Below, one piece after another: positions 12,579 to 26,252 of a stretch of DNA of 64,000 bases. The translations under genes and the position numbers were made by a program. Below the pieces are notes generated by a model, which had not been told where the DNA came from, did no database searches, and saw only the letters and a program-made list of their open reading frames with translations. Numbering within the stretch: the first letter of the stretch is position 1; every line of letters starts with the position of its first letter. The stretch is from Casuarina equisetifolia (lineage: Eukaryota > Streptophyta > Magnoliopsida > Fagales > Casuarinaceae): positions 21,310,021-21,374,020 of the forward strand of contig CM052362.1 in the NCBI GenBank assembly GCA_028551475.1, written 5' to 3'.

Positions 12579-15500
12579 ATGGAAGAGGGAAGCGTGCGGA
12601 AAGTGCTTTACGAGACACGATATCACGCTTCGAGGCCCTACACTCCCAATTACCCTCCTCAACAGGTCCCATTCTTCATTTTCCATCGTTTTCTTTGTCT
12701 TTGCATTTGAATCTGATTTGTCTTATTTACTTTATCTAAGTTGTTTGAATTTTTTGTTTTGTGAATTTTAACTCTGAATTCAGGCCAATGATGGTGAGAG
12801 GGGGAGCTTCCTTTCGGTGCTTTCGGCACAAGGTACGTCGATTTTTTAAGTCTTTTTTAAGTTTTCGGTCATTCAGTTGTTTTACTGGTGCATCGTTGAG
12901 TGAGAATCGTTTACAGAGAATGTTTTACTATTTCATCAGGGTGAAGAGACAATTTTTTGTGTGTAATGCATATAGTTACGTGCTTAATTGATCGTATGGT
13001 ATTGGCTTTCTGGGCTTTTTAGTGATTAGGATATACTTTAATAGTTTATGGGGCTTTGTCGAATTTGTTTCTAGTTGGCTTAGTAATGAACTCGAGACAG
13101 TGATTCTGTATAGTGGTAAGTTCTTTCTATGGTAGAATATTTGCAAAGTCTTTGAGATACTTACAAGATTGTTAGAAATTGGGTATAAAGGTTTCTGTTA
13201 ATAGCTATGTAGCCAAAATGTATGGTTTCAAAATAGGGGGATGTTAGTAGTACAAGCATTTTAATTATTTTCTAACAGTTCAAGCCTGATGTTTTTTATC
13301 ACGTTTGTAGATGAGTAATAAGATGAGAACTGTGGATGGGTAACTTCCACTGTTTGCAAGTTTTGGCTATACCTTAAGAGTAGATAGTGAGATTCATCAG
13401 TATAGATTTGCGAAAATATCTAGAGAAGTGTACAAGTCATGCTTGGATCTTGTGCTCTAGTTTATTGAAGGCAGGATTCAAATGGTGAATTTGATTGTAC
13501 AAGTTATGTTTTACAGCAAGACGCATTTGTGTTGTTAGAAGATCATAATTACTACATAAAGAAACTTTATTTTTCTCTACTTTGTTTTCCAAGTTCTCCC
13601 TTAAATCAGTCTAGTCCAGCAGCCTGTCTACTTTATGATTCTTTCTCTTAATACGCTGAAGGTGTTAGTCATCTTAGAGAGAAATGGAGGGATTACAAGC
13701 AACCAAAAAAACTGAAAAGATTGGTATCCTTGTTTATCTCCCCAAGTGGTGAACGAGTGGCGATTGCTGCTGGAAATCAGATAACAATTTTGCGGAAGGA
13801 TGGAGACTACAAGGAGCCAAGTGGAACTTTTACCAGTAAGGTCCATTTATTTCTGTTCATCACGTCTTGGTTTCAGTATCTTATTGTATCATAATCTAAA
13901 TGCTTTAATAAGAGAAATTTTTCTCAGTTTACTTGTCAGTGCAACAATTTTCAAGTGCACCAAAGAAGCTAGCCTTGAAATGGCAGTACCAATGATGTAT
14001 AACTATTAGATGTATTATATAAATTCATGTTCATTTATATGTTTAGTGGTGCCTATCCGGATTTGACTTGACTAAGAGATTTTGAAGCCGTAATTCTTAT
14101 TAATGTCAGCATGTAGTAGGTATGAATAATCCAAGTTATGCTGAAGAAGATGTAATACAATGCTTAGACTTTTGCTTCATAGCTCTGAACTTTTGTCATG
14201 AGTATTCAGCCAAAAACCTGTGGTTCTTTCTCATGCACAATGAAAACATAGATACCTTATGTGCAACATGGGGATCTATATGTTCTGTAGAGATCTTAAT
14301 TTAATGGATTACCCATGTTGATCTACTCTTTCAAATTTAGTCGTTTAATTCTGAAAGTTGCCCACAATTTGAAAATAGGAATAACCAAATAAAATTAGAA
14401 AAAGAAATTCTACAGAGGAGTAAGGGAGTGGGGAAATTGATTGATCTGGATATTTTGTTGTTTTTCATGGATTAAAAAACTTAAATATTTCTTAGGTTTG
14501 TTTGCGAGTGCATTTATTTTTTGGCTGTTCTTTCTCACTTTGTGCAATGTGTCAGGTGGAACCCATGCTACATTCACTTCGGGAACTTGGTCTGAGTGTC
14601 ATGATATTCTTGGTGTAGCTGATGATACTGGTGTGCTGTATTTCATCAAAGTAAATGGGGAAGAGATAACAAGAATTGCAAGGAGGGATTTGGAAATCTC
14701 TATGCCAATTGTAGGCCTGATTGCACAGGGTGATTCTGATGAACAGAGATCTTGCTTGTAAGTGTTGTTTTACTGTCTGCAGCCTCTGCTTGAAATTTTC
14801 CAAAGATCAGATTCTTGTCAATGTTGAGTTTGGATTGGAGGTTCTGGTTTTGTTTTTTGACCATTCTTGAAGTTTATGCAACTTGGCATCTGTTAAGTTA
14901 ATGGAAATATTTCCAGGTGCTGCTTCACTATTGTTGCATCAGATGGTTCCTTTCAGCATATTGAGATCAGTCAGGAGCCAAGTGCCTCTGCCTCCTCTGC
15001 ACTCACCTCAGATAATGGCTTAACCCTGAAGAGGGAGTGTAATGGCAACGTCTTCTGCTTTGACCATCATCCAGAACTTGATTTGCTAGTTGTTGTTGGT
15101 GGTTCTAACTCTACCTCATTGGCCTCGAGTGGGGACTCTGGTATGTTCATGTCCAATTTCTTATACAATTATCCTACAGTGAAGATTCTATGAATTTTTA
15201 GGTCACCATCTGACTTATTTAGTTTCTTGTATATTTACATGCAACAATTAGATTGGAACCCTCATACGAGCATTAAAGGAAGAACTGGAGAGAAAAGTAA
15301 TTGCACATTTTCTGCATGGTAAAATATCTAGATGATAAGATGACAGTTGATCGTTGCTTTAAATGGTGTGGAAAACCTTAAATGCTTCCACCCATTGAGG
15401 TTAATCAGATCTGCTGGCTTTTACCTTCCATTCTTCTTTCACTTGTCCTTACCAATATGTATGATCCGTATTAATAAAAGTAAGGATCAGAGTTCTTGGT

Positions 15501-18500
15501 TTGTGGCCATTCAACCAGTCAGAATTGCAACCCGTGTTTACAAAGTTTGTTTGGATTCTAGCATGAATCTTTATTACTTTCTTGGAATATGAAGACTTCA
15601 TCACAGAAAAAGTTCAGTCATTAAGCGTCTAATCTCTGCTTTTGTAATTTTGTTTCCAGGATCCTGTAAGATTTCTCTTTGGCGTAGAAGTAAAATCTTG
15701 GATCTAGAGCTGTTGTTCTCTACAAAGTTTGAGGGCTTGTATTTTAAACCAAAAGGTTATGTAGGCCAACTAGCATCTCCAAAGGTGGTAATCTCACCTC
15801 AAGTCAATTTTGTCGCTACACTAGATGTTAGAGGACGCTTGCACATTTTCAAGCTGGATAAAGAATGCTTTTCACTTTCAAGTTTTGCTTGCAGTTTGCC
15901 AAATGGAGGGGAAAACTTTGTAAGCAATGTTGTGGACTTTACTTGGTGGTCTGACCATATCATTGCTTTTGCCAACAGGATTGGCATTGTCTCCATGGTT
16001 GATGTTATAAGTGGTTCAAATGTTCATCAGGATGACACAGATTATTCCATGCCTGTATTAGAAAGAGTACAGAAGTTTCCAGGGCACATTTTTCTTCTGG
16101 AGAGTATATTATCTAAGGAGAGATACAGTGCATTGAATTCTGAGAAAGCAGATGACATGCATCATGTGGAACTGATTACCGAAGATAGTTTTAATCAATT
16201 TGATATTTCAAGATTGCAATGGAGTTTGATATCATTTTCTGAGAGATCTGTACAGGAAATGTACAATATTTTAATCAACAAGCAAAAGTATCAGGCTGCC
16301 ATGGACTTTGCCAGTTGTCATGGGCTGGATAAAGATGAAGTTTTAAAGTCGCAGTGGTTGAATTCTGGCCAAGGCAAATATGAAATAAATATGTTTTTGT
16401 CTAAAATTAAGGATCAATTATTCATTGTTTCTGAATGCTTGGATAAAGTTGGGACAACAGAAGATGCTGTGAGGGGTTTACTTGCATATGGGTTGCGCCT
16501 GACTGACCAATATAGGTTTTCAGAATCAGAACATCATGAAAATGGTCAAGTTTGGAATTTCCGCATCTCTAGGCTTCAGTTACTGCAATTTAATGACAGG
16601 CTGGAAACCTACCTTGGGATAAACATGGGCAGGTATAATGCTCTTTAGGATTTACAGTTATTCTTCTTTGCTGAAATGACACTTTGGAAGTATTGTAAGC
16701 ATACTCCTAGGAGAAAAGAAAAAAAGAAAAGAGATGAGAATTGTTTAACCAAATATTGTTTGTTATAAAGTTCTTTCCTTTTATTTAAATCCTTAATTGA
16801 AGTCGCTCTTAAGTTTGTTATAGGATATTTAAGCGTAAAATTGCCACGTAGTTTTAATCAAATGAATGTTGTGATATATCTGGAATCAGTCTGATATAAT
16901 GACTCCATACACTGTGTATATGTATGCACATGTGGGGAAAGCTTCCCCAAAGATATGGAAGACTAGGATATGTTTATTACGTGAATTTCTTATATGGCAT
17001 TCTTCCACCGTTTTCATTAGCATTCATTCTTATGCTGCTCATCCAACATTCTTATCAATTCATAAATTCTTTGCCTTAGGATTTAGTACTTTTCAAACCA
17101 TTGCAACATCTGAATCTAGAGCAATACAGAAGGATGTGAGCTTGTTTAAAATGACAACAGGGATCAGACATGATATCAGGTTCCTGGAGTTTAGGATTAT
17201 TATACCAGCTGCCAAAATTGCTTAGATTTAGTCTGTGACTATTAGGAAGGATTTCATTTATATCGTACTCTTCACCACCTTGGAAGAACCTTTTGTCCTG
17301 CATAAAGAAAACAATTTGTTAAATTTTAAAATAATGTTCAGTAACTATTCTTTTTTTCCCTTCGATTTGTATTTATATTTTCTGATTGTTTCTACTGACT
17401 CACAGTTTAATGACATAGTGTTATGCAGGTTTTCTGTGCAGGAGTACAGAGAATTTCGTGTAATGCCCATTAAAGAAGCTGCTGTTAGACTTGCTGAAAG
17501 TGGCAAAATTGGGGCCTTAAACCTCATATTCAAGCGTCATCCTTATTCACTGAATCCTTACATGTTGGAGATTTTAGCTGCTATTCCAGAAACAGTTCCT
17601 GTGCAAACATATGTGCAGCTACTTCCTGGAAGCTCTCCTCCCACCAGTATTGCTGTGAGGGAGGAAGATTGGGTTGAATGCGACAAGATGGTAAGCTATA
17701 TAAATGGATTGCCTGAAAATTGTGAGATTGATATACAGCTACTAACAGAACCCATGGTCAAGCGGTGCCTTGGATCTGTTTGGCCATCCACCACTGAACT
17801 TTCGCAATGGTATAAGATCAGAGCTAGAGATATTGACAGTTTCTCTGGGCAACTGGATAATTCTCTCTGCTTGCTTGACTTTGCTTGTAACAGAGGTATT
17901 AGTGAGTTGCAGCGGTACCTTGATGATGTCTTGTACTTGCACCAACTTATATATTCCGATGAAGGTGATGGTGAATTGAACATCAATATGAGTCTTGTTG
18001 AGTGGGAACAATTAACTGACTATGATAAATTTAGAATGATGCTTAAAGGGGTTAAGGAGGAAAATGTGGTCAAACAATTACATGATAAAGCAATTCCATT
18101 TATGCTGAATAGGTTTAAGAATGTGGCATCAATTTCGTTAGAACAGGTGCCCAGTCACCGGCTTTATGGAGATGAGAGTCACAATGAATCATTTCTTGTT
18201 AGATGGATGAAGGAAATGGCTTCGGAGAATAAATTGGACATATGCTTGATGGTAATTAAAGAGGGTTGCAAAGACATGCTAGTTCAGGAAGGTTGGAGAG
18301 AGTTCCAGAGCAGTGGTTTTTTTAGGGATGAAGTTGAAGCTGTGGATTCTGCGCTGCAGTGCATATATATGTGCACAGAAACAGATAGGTGGAATACCAT
18401 GGCAGCCATACTTTCAAAGCTTCCACAACTACAAGGTGATCCATGCTTTATAAGCTTTAAAATATTCATGGTAAATTAGATCATAATATCTGTTAGAATT

Positions 18501-21500
18501 TCTGATTTGCATGGTTAAACTTCATGTTCCATGTGGTCCTGTGTCCTCACTGGACTGGTAAATCAAAGACCTAATGAAACCCTGTAAAACAAATTTAGAG
18601 CTGCTTGAATTTAGAATTCTCATAGATCAAAGCCAGTTATGAAATCCTTGATCTTCATCTCTACAAAAAGACATCTACAACTCTTAAAAGAATTACCTTG
18701 GACTCCTGATCACTTAGCCTTCAAGAACGATATAGGATTGATCTGAGTCTGATGTTGCACTTGATCCTCACACGAGAAACCATTAATTTTCCAGGATTGA
18801 AAATTACTCTTCTAAGGACAGCAATTCGACTATTTTTCCTAGGCTCATTGGAAGCCAAATATAACTGCTTCAACTTAGTCCGTGTGTCTTGTCTTTTCTG
18901 CAGTATGACTTCTTTTTCTTCCCTAAACTGTAATAAACTTTTTGACTCTCACTGAAACGTGAACAATTAAATATATTCTTACTAATGCAGATGCTTATTA
19001 TCATATCTTCTTTGGGAAACTATATTCTACAACTGCTTGATTTGCTGCATCCGGAATAACATTTTTTTCACTTTTCTCTTTGATTTCAGCTTTAAAAGTT
19101 GGGTTGATTTACTTGTCCATCTTGACATTCTTAGTTCATACTTTTCTTACTTTCTGTTGGTAATTAGGTAGGAGCATTTCATTCACATATATTGTAGTGC
19201 CTGGCAGATTGAGTCGTTGTGCAATATTCAGTGTTTGAATGAGCATGTCATCTTCCAGTGCTTTGTTCGTGTGTCAGCTCACATGTATTGCTAAGTAGGG
19301 ATGAGCCATATGTTAGGAATCCAGTATGCAATTGTGCTGCGGCATGCGATCAGAATTGAGGGTACTAGAAAGCATTTACAAATTAAAATAGTGGAAGGGT
19401 ATTAAGGGTAATCTGGTGGTAGATACCAGATGGGAATTTGGCTTCCTCACGGGAATAAATCTGTAATTGCAGACTAAAAGATACTTGCATGTGCTTGTGC
19501 ACCATGCTTTTCTATGACAAGATTGTTATGGTAATCCTTCTGAGATAATTGAAATATTTGGGCTGTACAGATACTGGACCGCTTGAAGAGGGCCTTAAGA
19601 GAAGTCTCAAACTGGCAGAAGGCCATGTTGAAGCAGGCAGGCGTTTGGCGTTTTACCAGGTTCTTTTTCTTTTTTACACAGAGAGCGCCTTTGTGCTTTG
19701 ATGACTTATCATGGCATTAAACAGTGTATTCTTCTCCAAGTAACAAAAATTAAGGGAAGAAAAATTTTACATAGAAATTAAGTTTTTGGAGGTTCCACAC
19801 ATTTCTTTTTAGTAACCAATGTGAGCAAATTACTTTCTTGTTTATTAGGAAACATGTGTAAGCATTATGGATTACGAAATTTTTGGCTGGCCTAAATAAG
19901 CATAAGCTTAGGATATGGAATTCTTGATGAGGTGCTAAAAGGAAGATTAAACTGTCAATATAGATAGTGTATTGCTTCATTCTTTTTATAGTTATTGCTA
20001 TTCTTTTTCATTTGACTGCGTGTGAGAATTACACAGATTTTAATGATTCATGTTTGTCTACAGGTCCCAAAGCCAATGAATTTTTTCCTAGAGGCTCATT
20101 CAGATGGAAAAGGTGTTAAACAGATTCTTCGCCTGATACTTTCAAAATTTGTTCGTCGACAGCCTGGTCGTTCTGATAATGATTGGGCAAATATGTGGCA
20201 TGATATGCAGTGTTTGAGAGAGAAGGCATTTCCTTTTCTGGACCTGGAATATATGTTGATGGAGTTCTGCAGGGGACTGCTGAAGGCTGGGAAATTTTCT
20301 CTTGCAAGGAATTATTTAAAGGGTACAAGTTCAGTTGCTTTGGCGCCAGAGAAGGTGGAAAATCTTGTTATTCAAGCTGCAAGGGAATACTTTTTCTCAG
20401 CTTCAAGTCTTTCTTGTCCTGAAGTAAGTATACTGAAAGCCTATGCTCTTGTTCAATTAAGAATAAAGCACGTTTATGGAAAGGTTTGTTTTCTGATCAA
20501 TTAGGATATCAAAAAGTGGATTCATTCATTAAAGATTCTGGATTTAACCTATTAATAGCTAGGTACTTGATATTCTTCCCTTTTATTGCCCATGTGCCTT
20601 TACAAAATGCATTGATCAGATCAAACATGATGTGGACTATTTGACATGATATCAACATTGAGGTGCATTGTAGATATTATAATAACTTACAAATTCAAAC
20701 ACATTTATTGTTAGAATTCCAATGCAAGTGCCATTAACATCGAGAGGCACATGAACTTGCTGCTTGTTAGGCGGGGCAAATATTTGTAACTCAAGCTAAT
20801 GTTTTAGAACTATTTATCTTTTTGTTGTAACTGTTACTACCTGAACATTTTCCATCGACTATTATGGTCCAGTTTGGCTGGCAAACAAGCTCAAGGATCT
20901 TGGTTGGATGTGACTATAAAAATTCAAACCTAGAATTCTTAAAATCTCTTGGTTTTTATTTTTTATTTTTTTATGTATCTTGTTGTTTCAGTATATATGT
21001 CTCTTTCCTATGTGAGATAATTAGATCATAAGCAAGTTTAACATTTTTGCTTTTCATCAATACATACTCAAAGCCAAGTCAAGAACTTATTTTGGTTGCT
21101 CAACCAGAATGAGTGAGGCCTTAATGGCTAGAATGAGTTGGTGTGCCTATCCAAGTGTTTGTCATTAATCTTCATTTACAGATAATGCTTGATTTTGTCC
21201 TAGTTCATTATGGAAAAAGATTTCAATAATATTGGTAATCAAAATCACTGATGGCCTTGTTGAAACTTTTTTCAGATCTGGAAGGCTAGGGAATGTCTGA
21301 ATTTATATCCAAGCAGTGGAATTGTTAAAGCAGAGGCAGACATTATTGATGCACTTACGGTTAAACTTCCAAACCTTGGAGTTACTCTTCTACCCATGCA
21401 ATTCAGACAGATAAAAGACCCAATGGAGATTATTAAAATGGCAGTCACAAGTCAAACTGGCGCTTATTTGCATGTTGATGAACTCATTGAGGTTGCAAAA

Positions 21501-24500
21501 CTTCTTCAATTAAGCTCCCCAGAAGATATATCAGCTGTTGAGGAAGCTATTGCTAGAGAAGCTGCAGTTGCAGGTGATCTCCAATTAGCATTTGATCTCT
21601 GCCTTGTTTTGGCTAAAAAAGGGCATGGTGTCATCTGGGACTTATGTGCTGCAATAGCTAGGGGTCCTTCCCTTGAAGACATGGATATAAGTTCTCGAAA
21701 GCATCTACTAGGTTTTGCTTTGAGCCATTGTGATGAGGAATCCATAGGTGAACTGCTCCATGCATGGAAAGATCTAGACATGCAAGGCCAATGTGAGACA
21801 TTAATGATGTGGACAGGGGCTGATTCTCCCAATTTTTCGGTTCAAGGTTACTCATTTGCTTCATTTCCAGTCCATGAAGTTCAATTTGATAGCATAAAAG
21901 ATGTACTATCTGCTGTTGCTAAAAGCATGCCCATCGGTAATGATTGGGAATCTGGTCTGAGAGACAACGGAAAAATTTTGTCTTTTGCTGCTCTACAACT
22001 TCCGTGGTTACTTGAATTAAGTAGGAAAGAAGAACATGGCAAGAAATTGATTCCTGGTGTGAATTCTGGAAAGCAGTATTTTAGTATAAGAATGCAGGCT
22101 GTGGTGACTATCCTGTCCTGGTTGGCGAGGAATGGTTTTGCCCCTAGAGATGATCTGATTGCATCTCTAGCAAAATCAATTGTTGAGCCTCCTGCTAGTG
22201 AAGAGGAAGACATTATGGGTTGCACCTTTCTCTTGAATCTTGTGGATGCTTTTACCGGGGTTGAAGTTATAGAAGAGCAGTTGAGAACAAGGAAAGATTA
22301 CCAAGAAATTTCTAGCATAATGAATGTGGGAATGATGTATAGTTTATTACACAACTCTGGGCTTGAGTCTGTGGGGCCTGGGAAGAGGAAAGAGCTGCTA
22401 TTCAGGAAATTCAAAGAAAAACACACGCCACCCAGTTCTGGTATTAACAAACTTGATTGCTTTTCTTCTAAACTGCACACAATCTTCTCTGTTTACATTG
22501 TTCTTTAATGTTAAAGGAACTGCGAACTGAAGCAACTTCCTCTAAATTGAATAACAGTAGAAAATGTTCACTTTTTTCCTTCCTCTTTTCAGAGTTCAGC
22601 TTCTTTTCTATGTACTGACGTTATTCCCTGGTGCTTTTGTTCTTTCCTTACCTTCAGATGAAGTAGAAAAGATCGATAAAGTTCAGTCCACATTTTGGAG
22701 AGAATGGAAATTGAAATTAGAAGAAGAAAAGCGCATAGCTGATCATTCTAGAGCACTGGCGAAAATAATTCCTGGGGTTGAAACCCAACGCTTTTTGTCT
22801 GGGGACATCCAATACATTAAGTATGTCATCACCTCCTTGATTGAATCAGTAAAGCTGGTGAAGAAGCACATTTTAAGAGATGTACTGAAAATAGCTGATA
22901 CTTACGGCTTGAGTCGTACTGAGGTATATGGGTGTGGATGTTTATCTCTTAAAAAGTAGTATGATAGAAGACAAATCCATGCCCACTGGACCCATTAAAT
23001 CTAACGTCTCCCTCCTTTTCCTTGCAGGTGTTACTGCAGTGCTTAAGTTCTCTCCTTGTTTCTGAAGTTTGGACAAATGATGATATTATGGCTGAAATTG
23101 ATGCATTCAAGGGGGAAATAATTGATCATGCTGTTGAAACCATCAGAACTATTTCCCTGATTGTGTACCCTGCAATTGATGGTTGTAATAAGTTGAGGCT
23201 TGCTTACATGTACAGCCTGCTCTCCGAATGTTACCTGCAGTTGGAAAAAACCAGAGATTCATTATCTGATATAGAAGCAGACCAAACAATTATGACCAGC
23301 CTTGGCCTTGTGCATTTCTACAAGCTCATTGCGCAAGAATGCAGAAGAGTTTCCTTTATCAAGGACTTGAACTTTAAAAATATTACTGGATTAGGTGGTT
23401 TGAACTTGGAGTCTTTCAGCACTGAAGTCTACACACACATCGATGAAAGTAACCTGGAAGCACTGGCAAAAATGGTAGAGGCCCTTGTTAGTATATATTC
23501 TGATCCAGTGCCTAAGGGTATCATATCGTGGCAAGATGTCTACAAACATCATATCCTGAGATTTTTAACCACTTTAGAGGTTAGAGCCACTGCTGAAAAC
23601 CCTGAAAACATTCAGGGCTTTGTGAGTCAGCTCGAGCAGAGCTACAATTTCTGCAGAACATATATCAAATTCGTTGCTCCTTCTGATGCTCTGGAGATTA
23701 TGAAATGGTACTTCAGATCAATCATCCCGATTTATGGTGCCTATGAGAATCAGCCAGATAACTCAGAATGGCAGGATTGCCTCATCGTCCTTTTGCACTT
23801 TTGGATTAGATTGACTGATGAAATGAAGGATTTTATATCCCAAGAGACTTCAGGAGTAAATATTATGTTCAATTCAGAATGCATCATAAGTTGTTTAAAG
23901 GTTTTTCTGAGGTTGGTGATGGAGGACATTGTATCGCCTAGTCAGGGTTGGGGCACCATAACTAGCTATGTCAAATATGGCTTAATTGGTGATTTAGATG
24001 CTGATATTTTCATTTTCTGCAAAGCTATGGTTTTCTCGGGTTGTGGATTTGGAGCCATAGCAGAAGTGTTTTCTGCATGCATATCACTCCTACCTAGCAG
24101 TAAAGCCACAGCCAGTGACACTGAATGTGATAATCTTCCCCAGTTGTATTTGAATATTTTGGAACGCATCTTACAACATTTGGTCAATGAATCCCACGAA
24201 CATCAGAATTTGTTTCATCTATTATCTTCTCTCAGTAAACTAGAAGCTAATTTGGAGGACTTGAAGAGGGTCAGGTGTGCAGTTTGGGGAAGGATGGCCA
24301 AGTTTTCTGATGATCTGCAGCTTCCAAGTTCAGTTCGTGTTTATGCTCTAGAGCTTATGCAATTCATTGCAGGTCAAAGTTTCAAGGGTTTCTCTCCTGG
24401 GGTACAATCCAGTCTTTTACCGTGGGAAGGGTGGGATGGATTGCAATCTACAGCTAAGAATAGTGAGGATTTTACTAATCTGGGGTTGGCAGATCAAAAG

Positions 24501-25607
24501 GATACGTCTAGCAGGTTTACAAGTACTTTGGTTGCCCTCAAATCGTCTCAACTCGCAGCAACCATCTCACCTGGCGTAGAAATCACCCCTGATGATCTTG
24601 TGGATCTGGACACTACAGTTTCCTGCTTCTTGAGGTTATGTAGATCTGCTTCTTCAGGTTCTCATATCGATGCCTTGCTTTCCATTTTGGGGGAGTGGGA
24701 GGGGCTTTTCTTAATTGGTAAAGATGAGGAAGCATCTGTAGAAGCCACTGCTGTGGGTAATGACTGGGGCGATGACAGTTGGGATGAGGGGTGGGAAAGC
24801 TTGCAGGAAGTAGAACCTCCTAAGAAGGAAATGATAAACAGGTCCTCATCCATTCACCCTTTACATGCCTGTTGGATGGAGGCTTTCAAGAAACTAATAA
24901 TGCTGTCCAAGCTAAGAGATTTGCTGACTGTGGTTGACCAGTCCTTGTCAAAACCTAATGGATTATTGCTCAGTGATGACGATGCCAGGAGCTTGTGCCA
25001 GATTCTATTAGGAGTAGATTGTTTTGTGGCTTTAAAGTTGGTGCTTTTATTGCCTTATGAAGCATTATGGTCACAGTGCTTGGATGCAGTTGAGGAAAAA
25101 CTGAAACAGGGAGTCATATCAGACTCGGTTGGCAGAGACCAAGAGCTCTTAATGCTTGTATTATCTTCAGGGATCACCCCCACTATCTCCACCAGCTCTT
25201 CCTATGACACCGTCTTCTCGTATCTCTGCTATGTGGTTGGAAATTTATCTCGCCAATGTCAAGAAGCCCAGTTGTCAAGGCTAAGCAATGAGCGGGACAA
25301 CTCATTTCTTTTTAGAAAAATTATTTTCCCTGGTTTCATATCAGAGCTTGTGATAGCGGGTCAGCAGATCCTTGCAGGGTTTCTTGTAACAAAATATATG
25401 CACACAAATGCATCACTCAGTTTCATTAACATAGCCGAGAGCGGTCTTCGCACATATTTGGATAGGCAGCTCAAGTTATTAGAGAGCGAAGACTTAGCTC
25501 TTGAGGACACCGGAGAAACATTGAAGCATACCGTCACCAGTTTAAGCGGCAAGTTGAGAAGCCTGATCCAATCTGCGTTGTCGTCGCTCTCTAGTAAAGT
25601 TGGATGA
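12579..25607 (+). CDS. MIP2: MAG2-interacting protein 2 / NBAS homologue (Sec39-domain ER tether subunit)
   Basis: Twelve coding exons: 12579-12665, 12784-12832, 13662-13835, 14556-14757, 14917-15140, 15660-16632, 17429-18435, 19571-19659, 20064-20423, 21276-22440, 22658-22923, 23028-25607. They sum to 7176 nt (2391 aa), all with GT-AG borders and closing phases. The start MEEGSVRKVLYETRYHASRP resembles Arabidopsis MIP2, and the length is close to the plant family's (about 2400). The N-terminal third is a beta-propeller-like Nbas_N region (FISPSGERVAIAAGNQITIL). The middle is the alpha-solenoid Sec39 region (VPKPMNFFLEAHSDGKGVKQ; LPWLLELSRKEEHGKKL). In plants MIP2 works with MAG2 and MIP1/MIP3 as the Dsl1/NRZ-type tether for Golgi-to-ER COPI vesicles and affects seed storage protein export. 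Near residue 2107 is an acidic tryptophan cluster (NDWGDDSWDEGWE). Exon borders are my inference. Confidence 0.95.
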
Positions 25608-26252
25608 GACTTGATCTTTTTTTTTATCCCCCATTTCTCACGGCGGTGCAAATTAATTAGGAGTAGTGGTATAAACAGTTATTTAAATACTTTTTGCTGA
25701 GTTGTGTAAAGGGGAAGACAGATGGTAGGGGTAAAAGAGTGGGTTTAGTTGGACGACTGCATAGGGTCTGAAACAATGTAGTCACCCCCACCATCCACCT
25801 GTATATTGTTTTGTGAATTTTGCCACGGGCAATTCTGATTTGAATTGGTTGCTGAAACTAGTGGCTATAATATTATAATTATACTTTCTTGAACTAGCCC
25901 ATAAGAATTTGGACGTATAATTTTGGTCGACATGTGATCATAAATCCTTTGGAAGTAGCCCCGTTTTGCACGAACCTGTTCCACTAAACGTGATATAAAG
26001 AAGTCTGAGCTACAGCGTTTATTTTTCCATATTTAGCAATTTCAGACACGGTAAAAGATTATAACCAGGAAGGTACGCCTAGCTTCTTGGGACATTGGTT
26101 TAACACGTGTCCTTACAACAGAGCTCCACGACGGAAGTGAACAGGAAACTGCTCTAACCACAAAAGGATATCTAAAAGCCTCCCCGGTCGACGCATTCCG
26201 ACACGATCTGAATTTATTGAATGATGCGTTAAAGGTGGGGTCTGCATTGGAT

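Noticed and set aside
17235-17428. Extension of MIP2 exon 7 upstream as continuous coding sequence.
   Set aside because: The frame is open only by chance through intron sequence. The acceptor at 17428 restores the conserved RFSVQEYREFRVMP junction and the overall phase.
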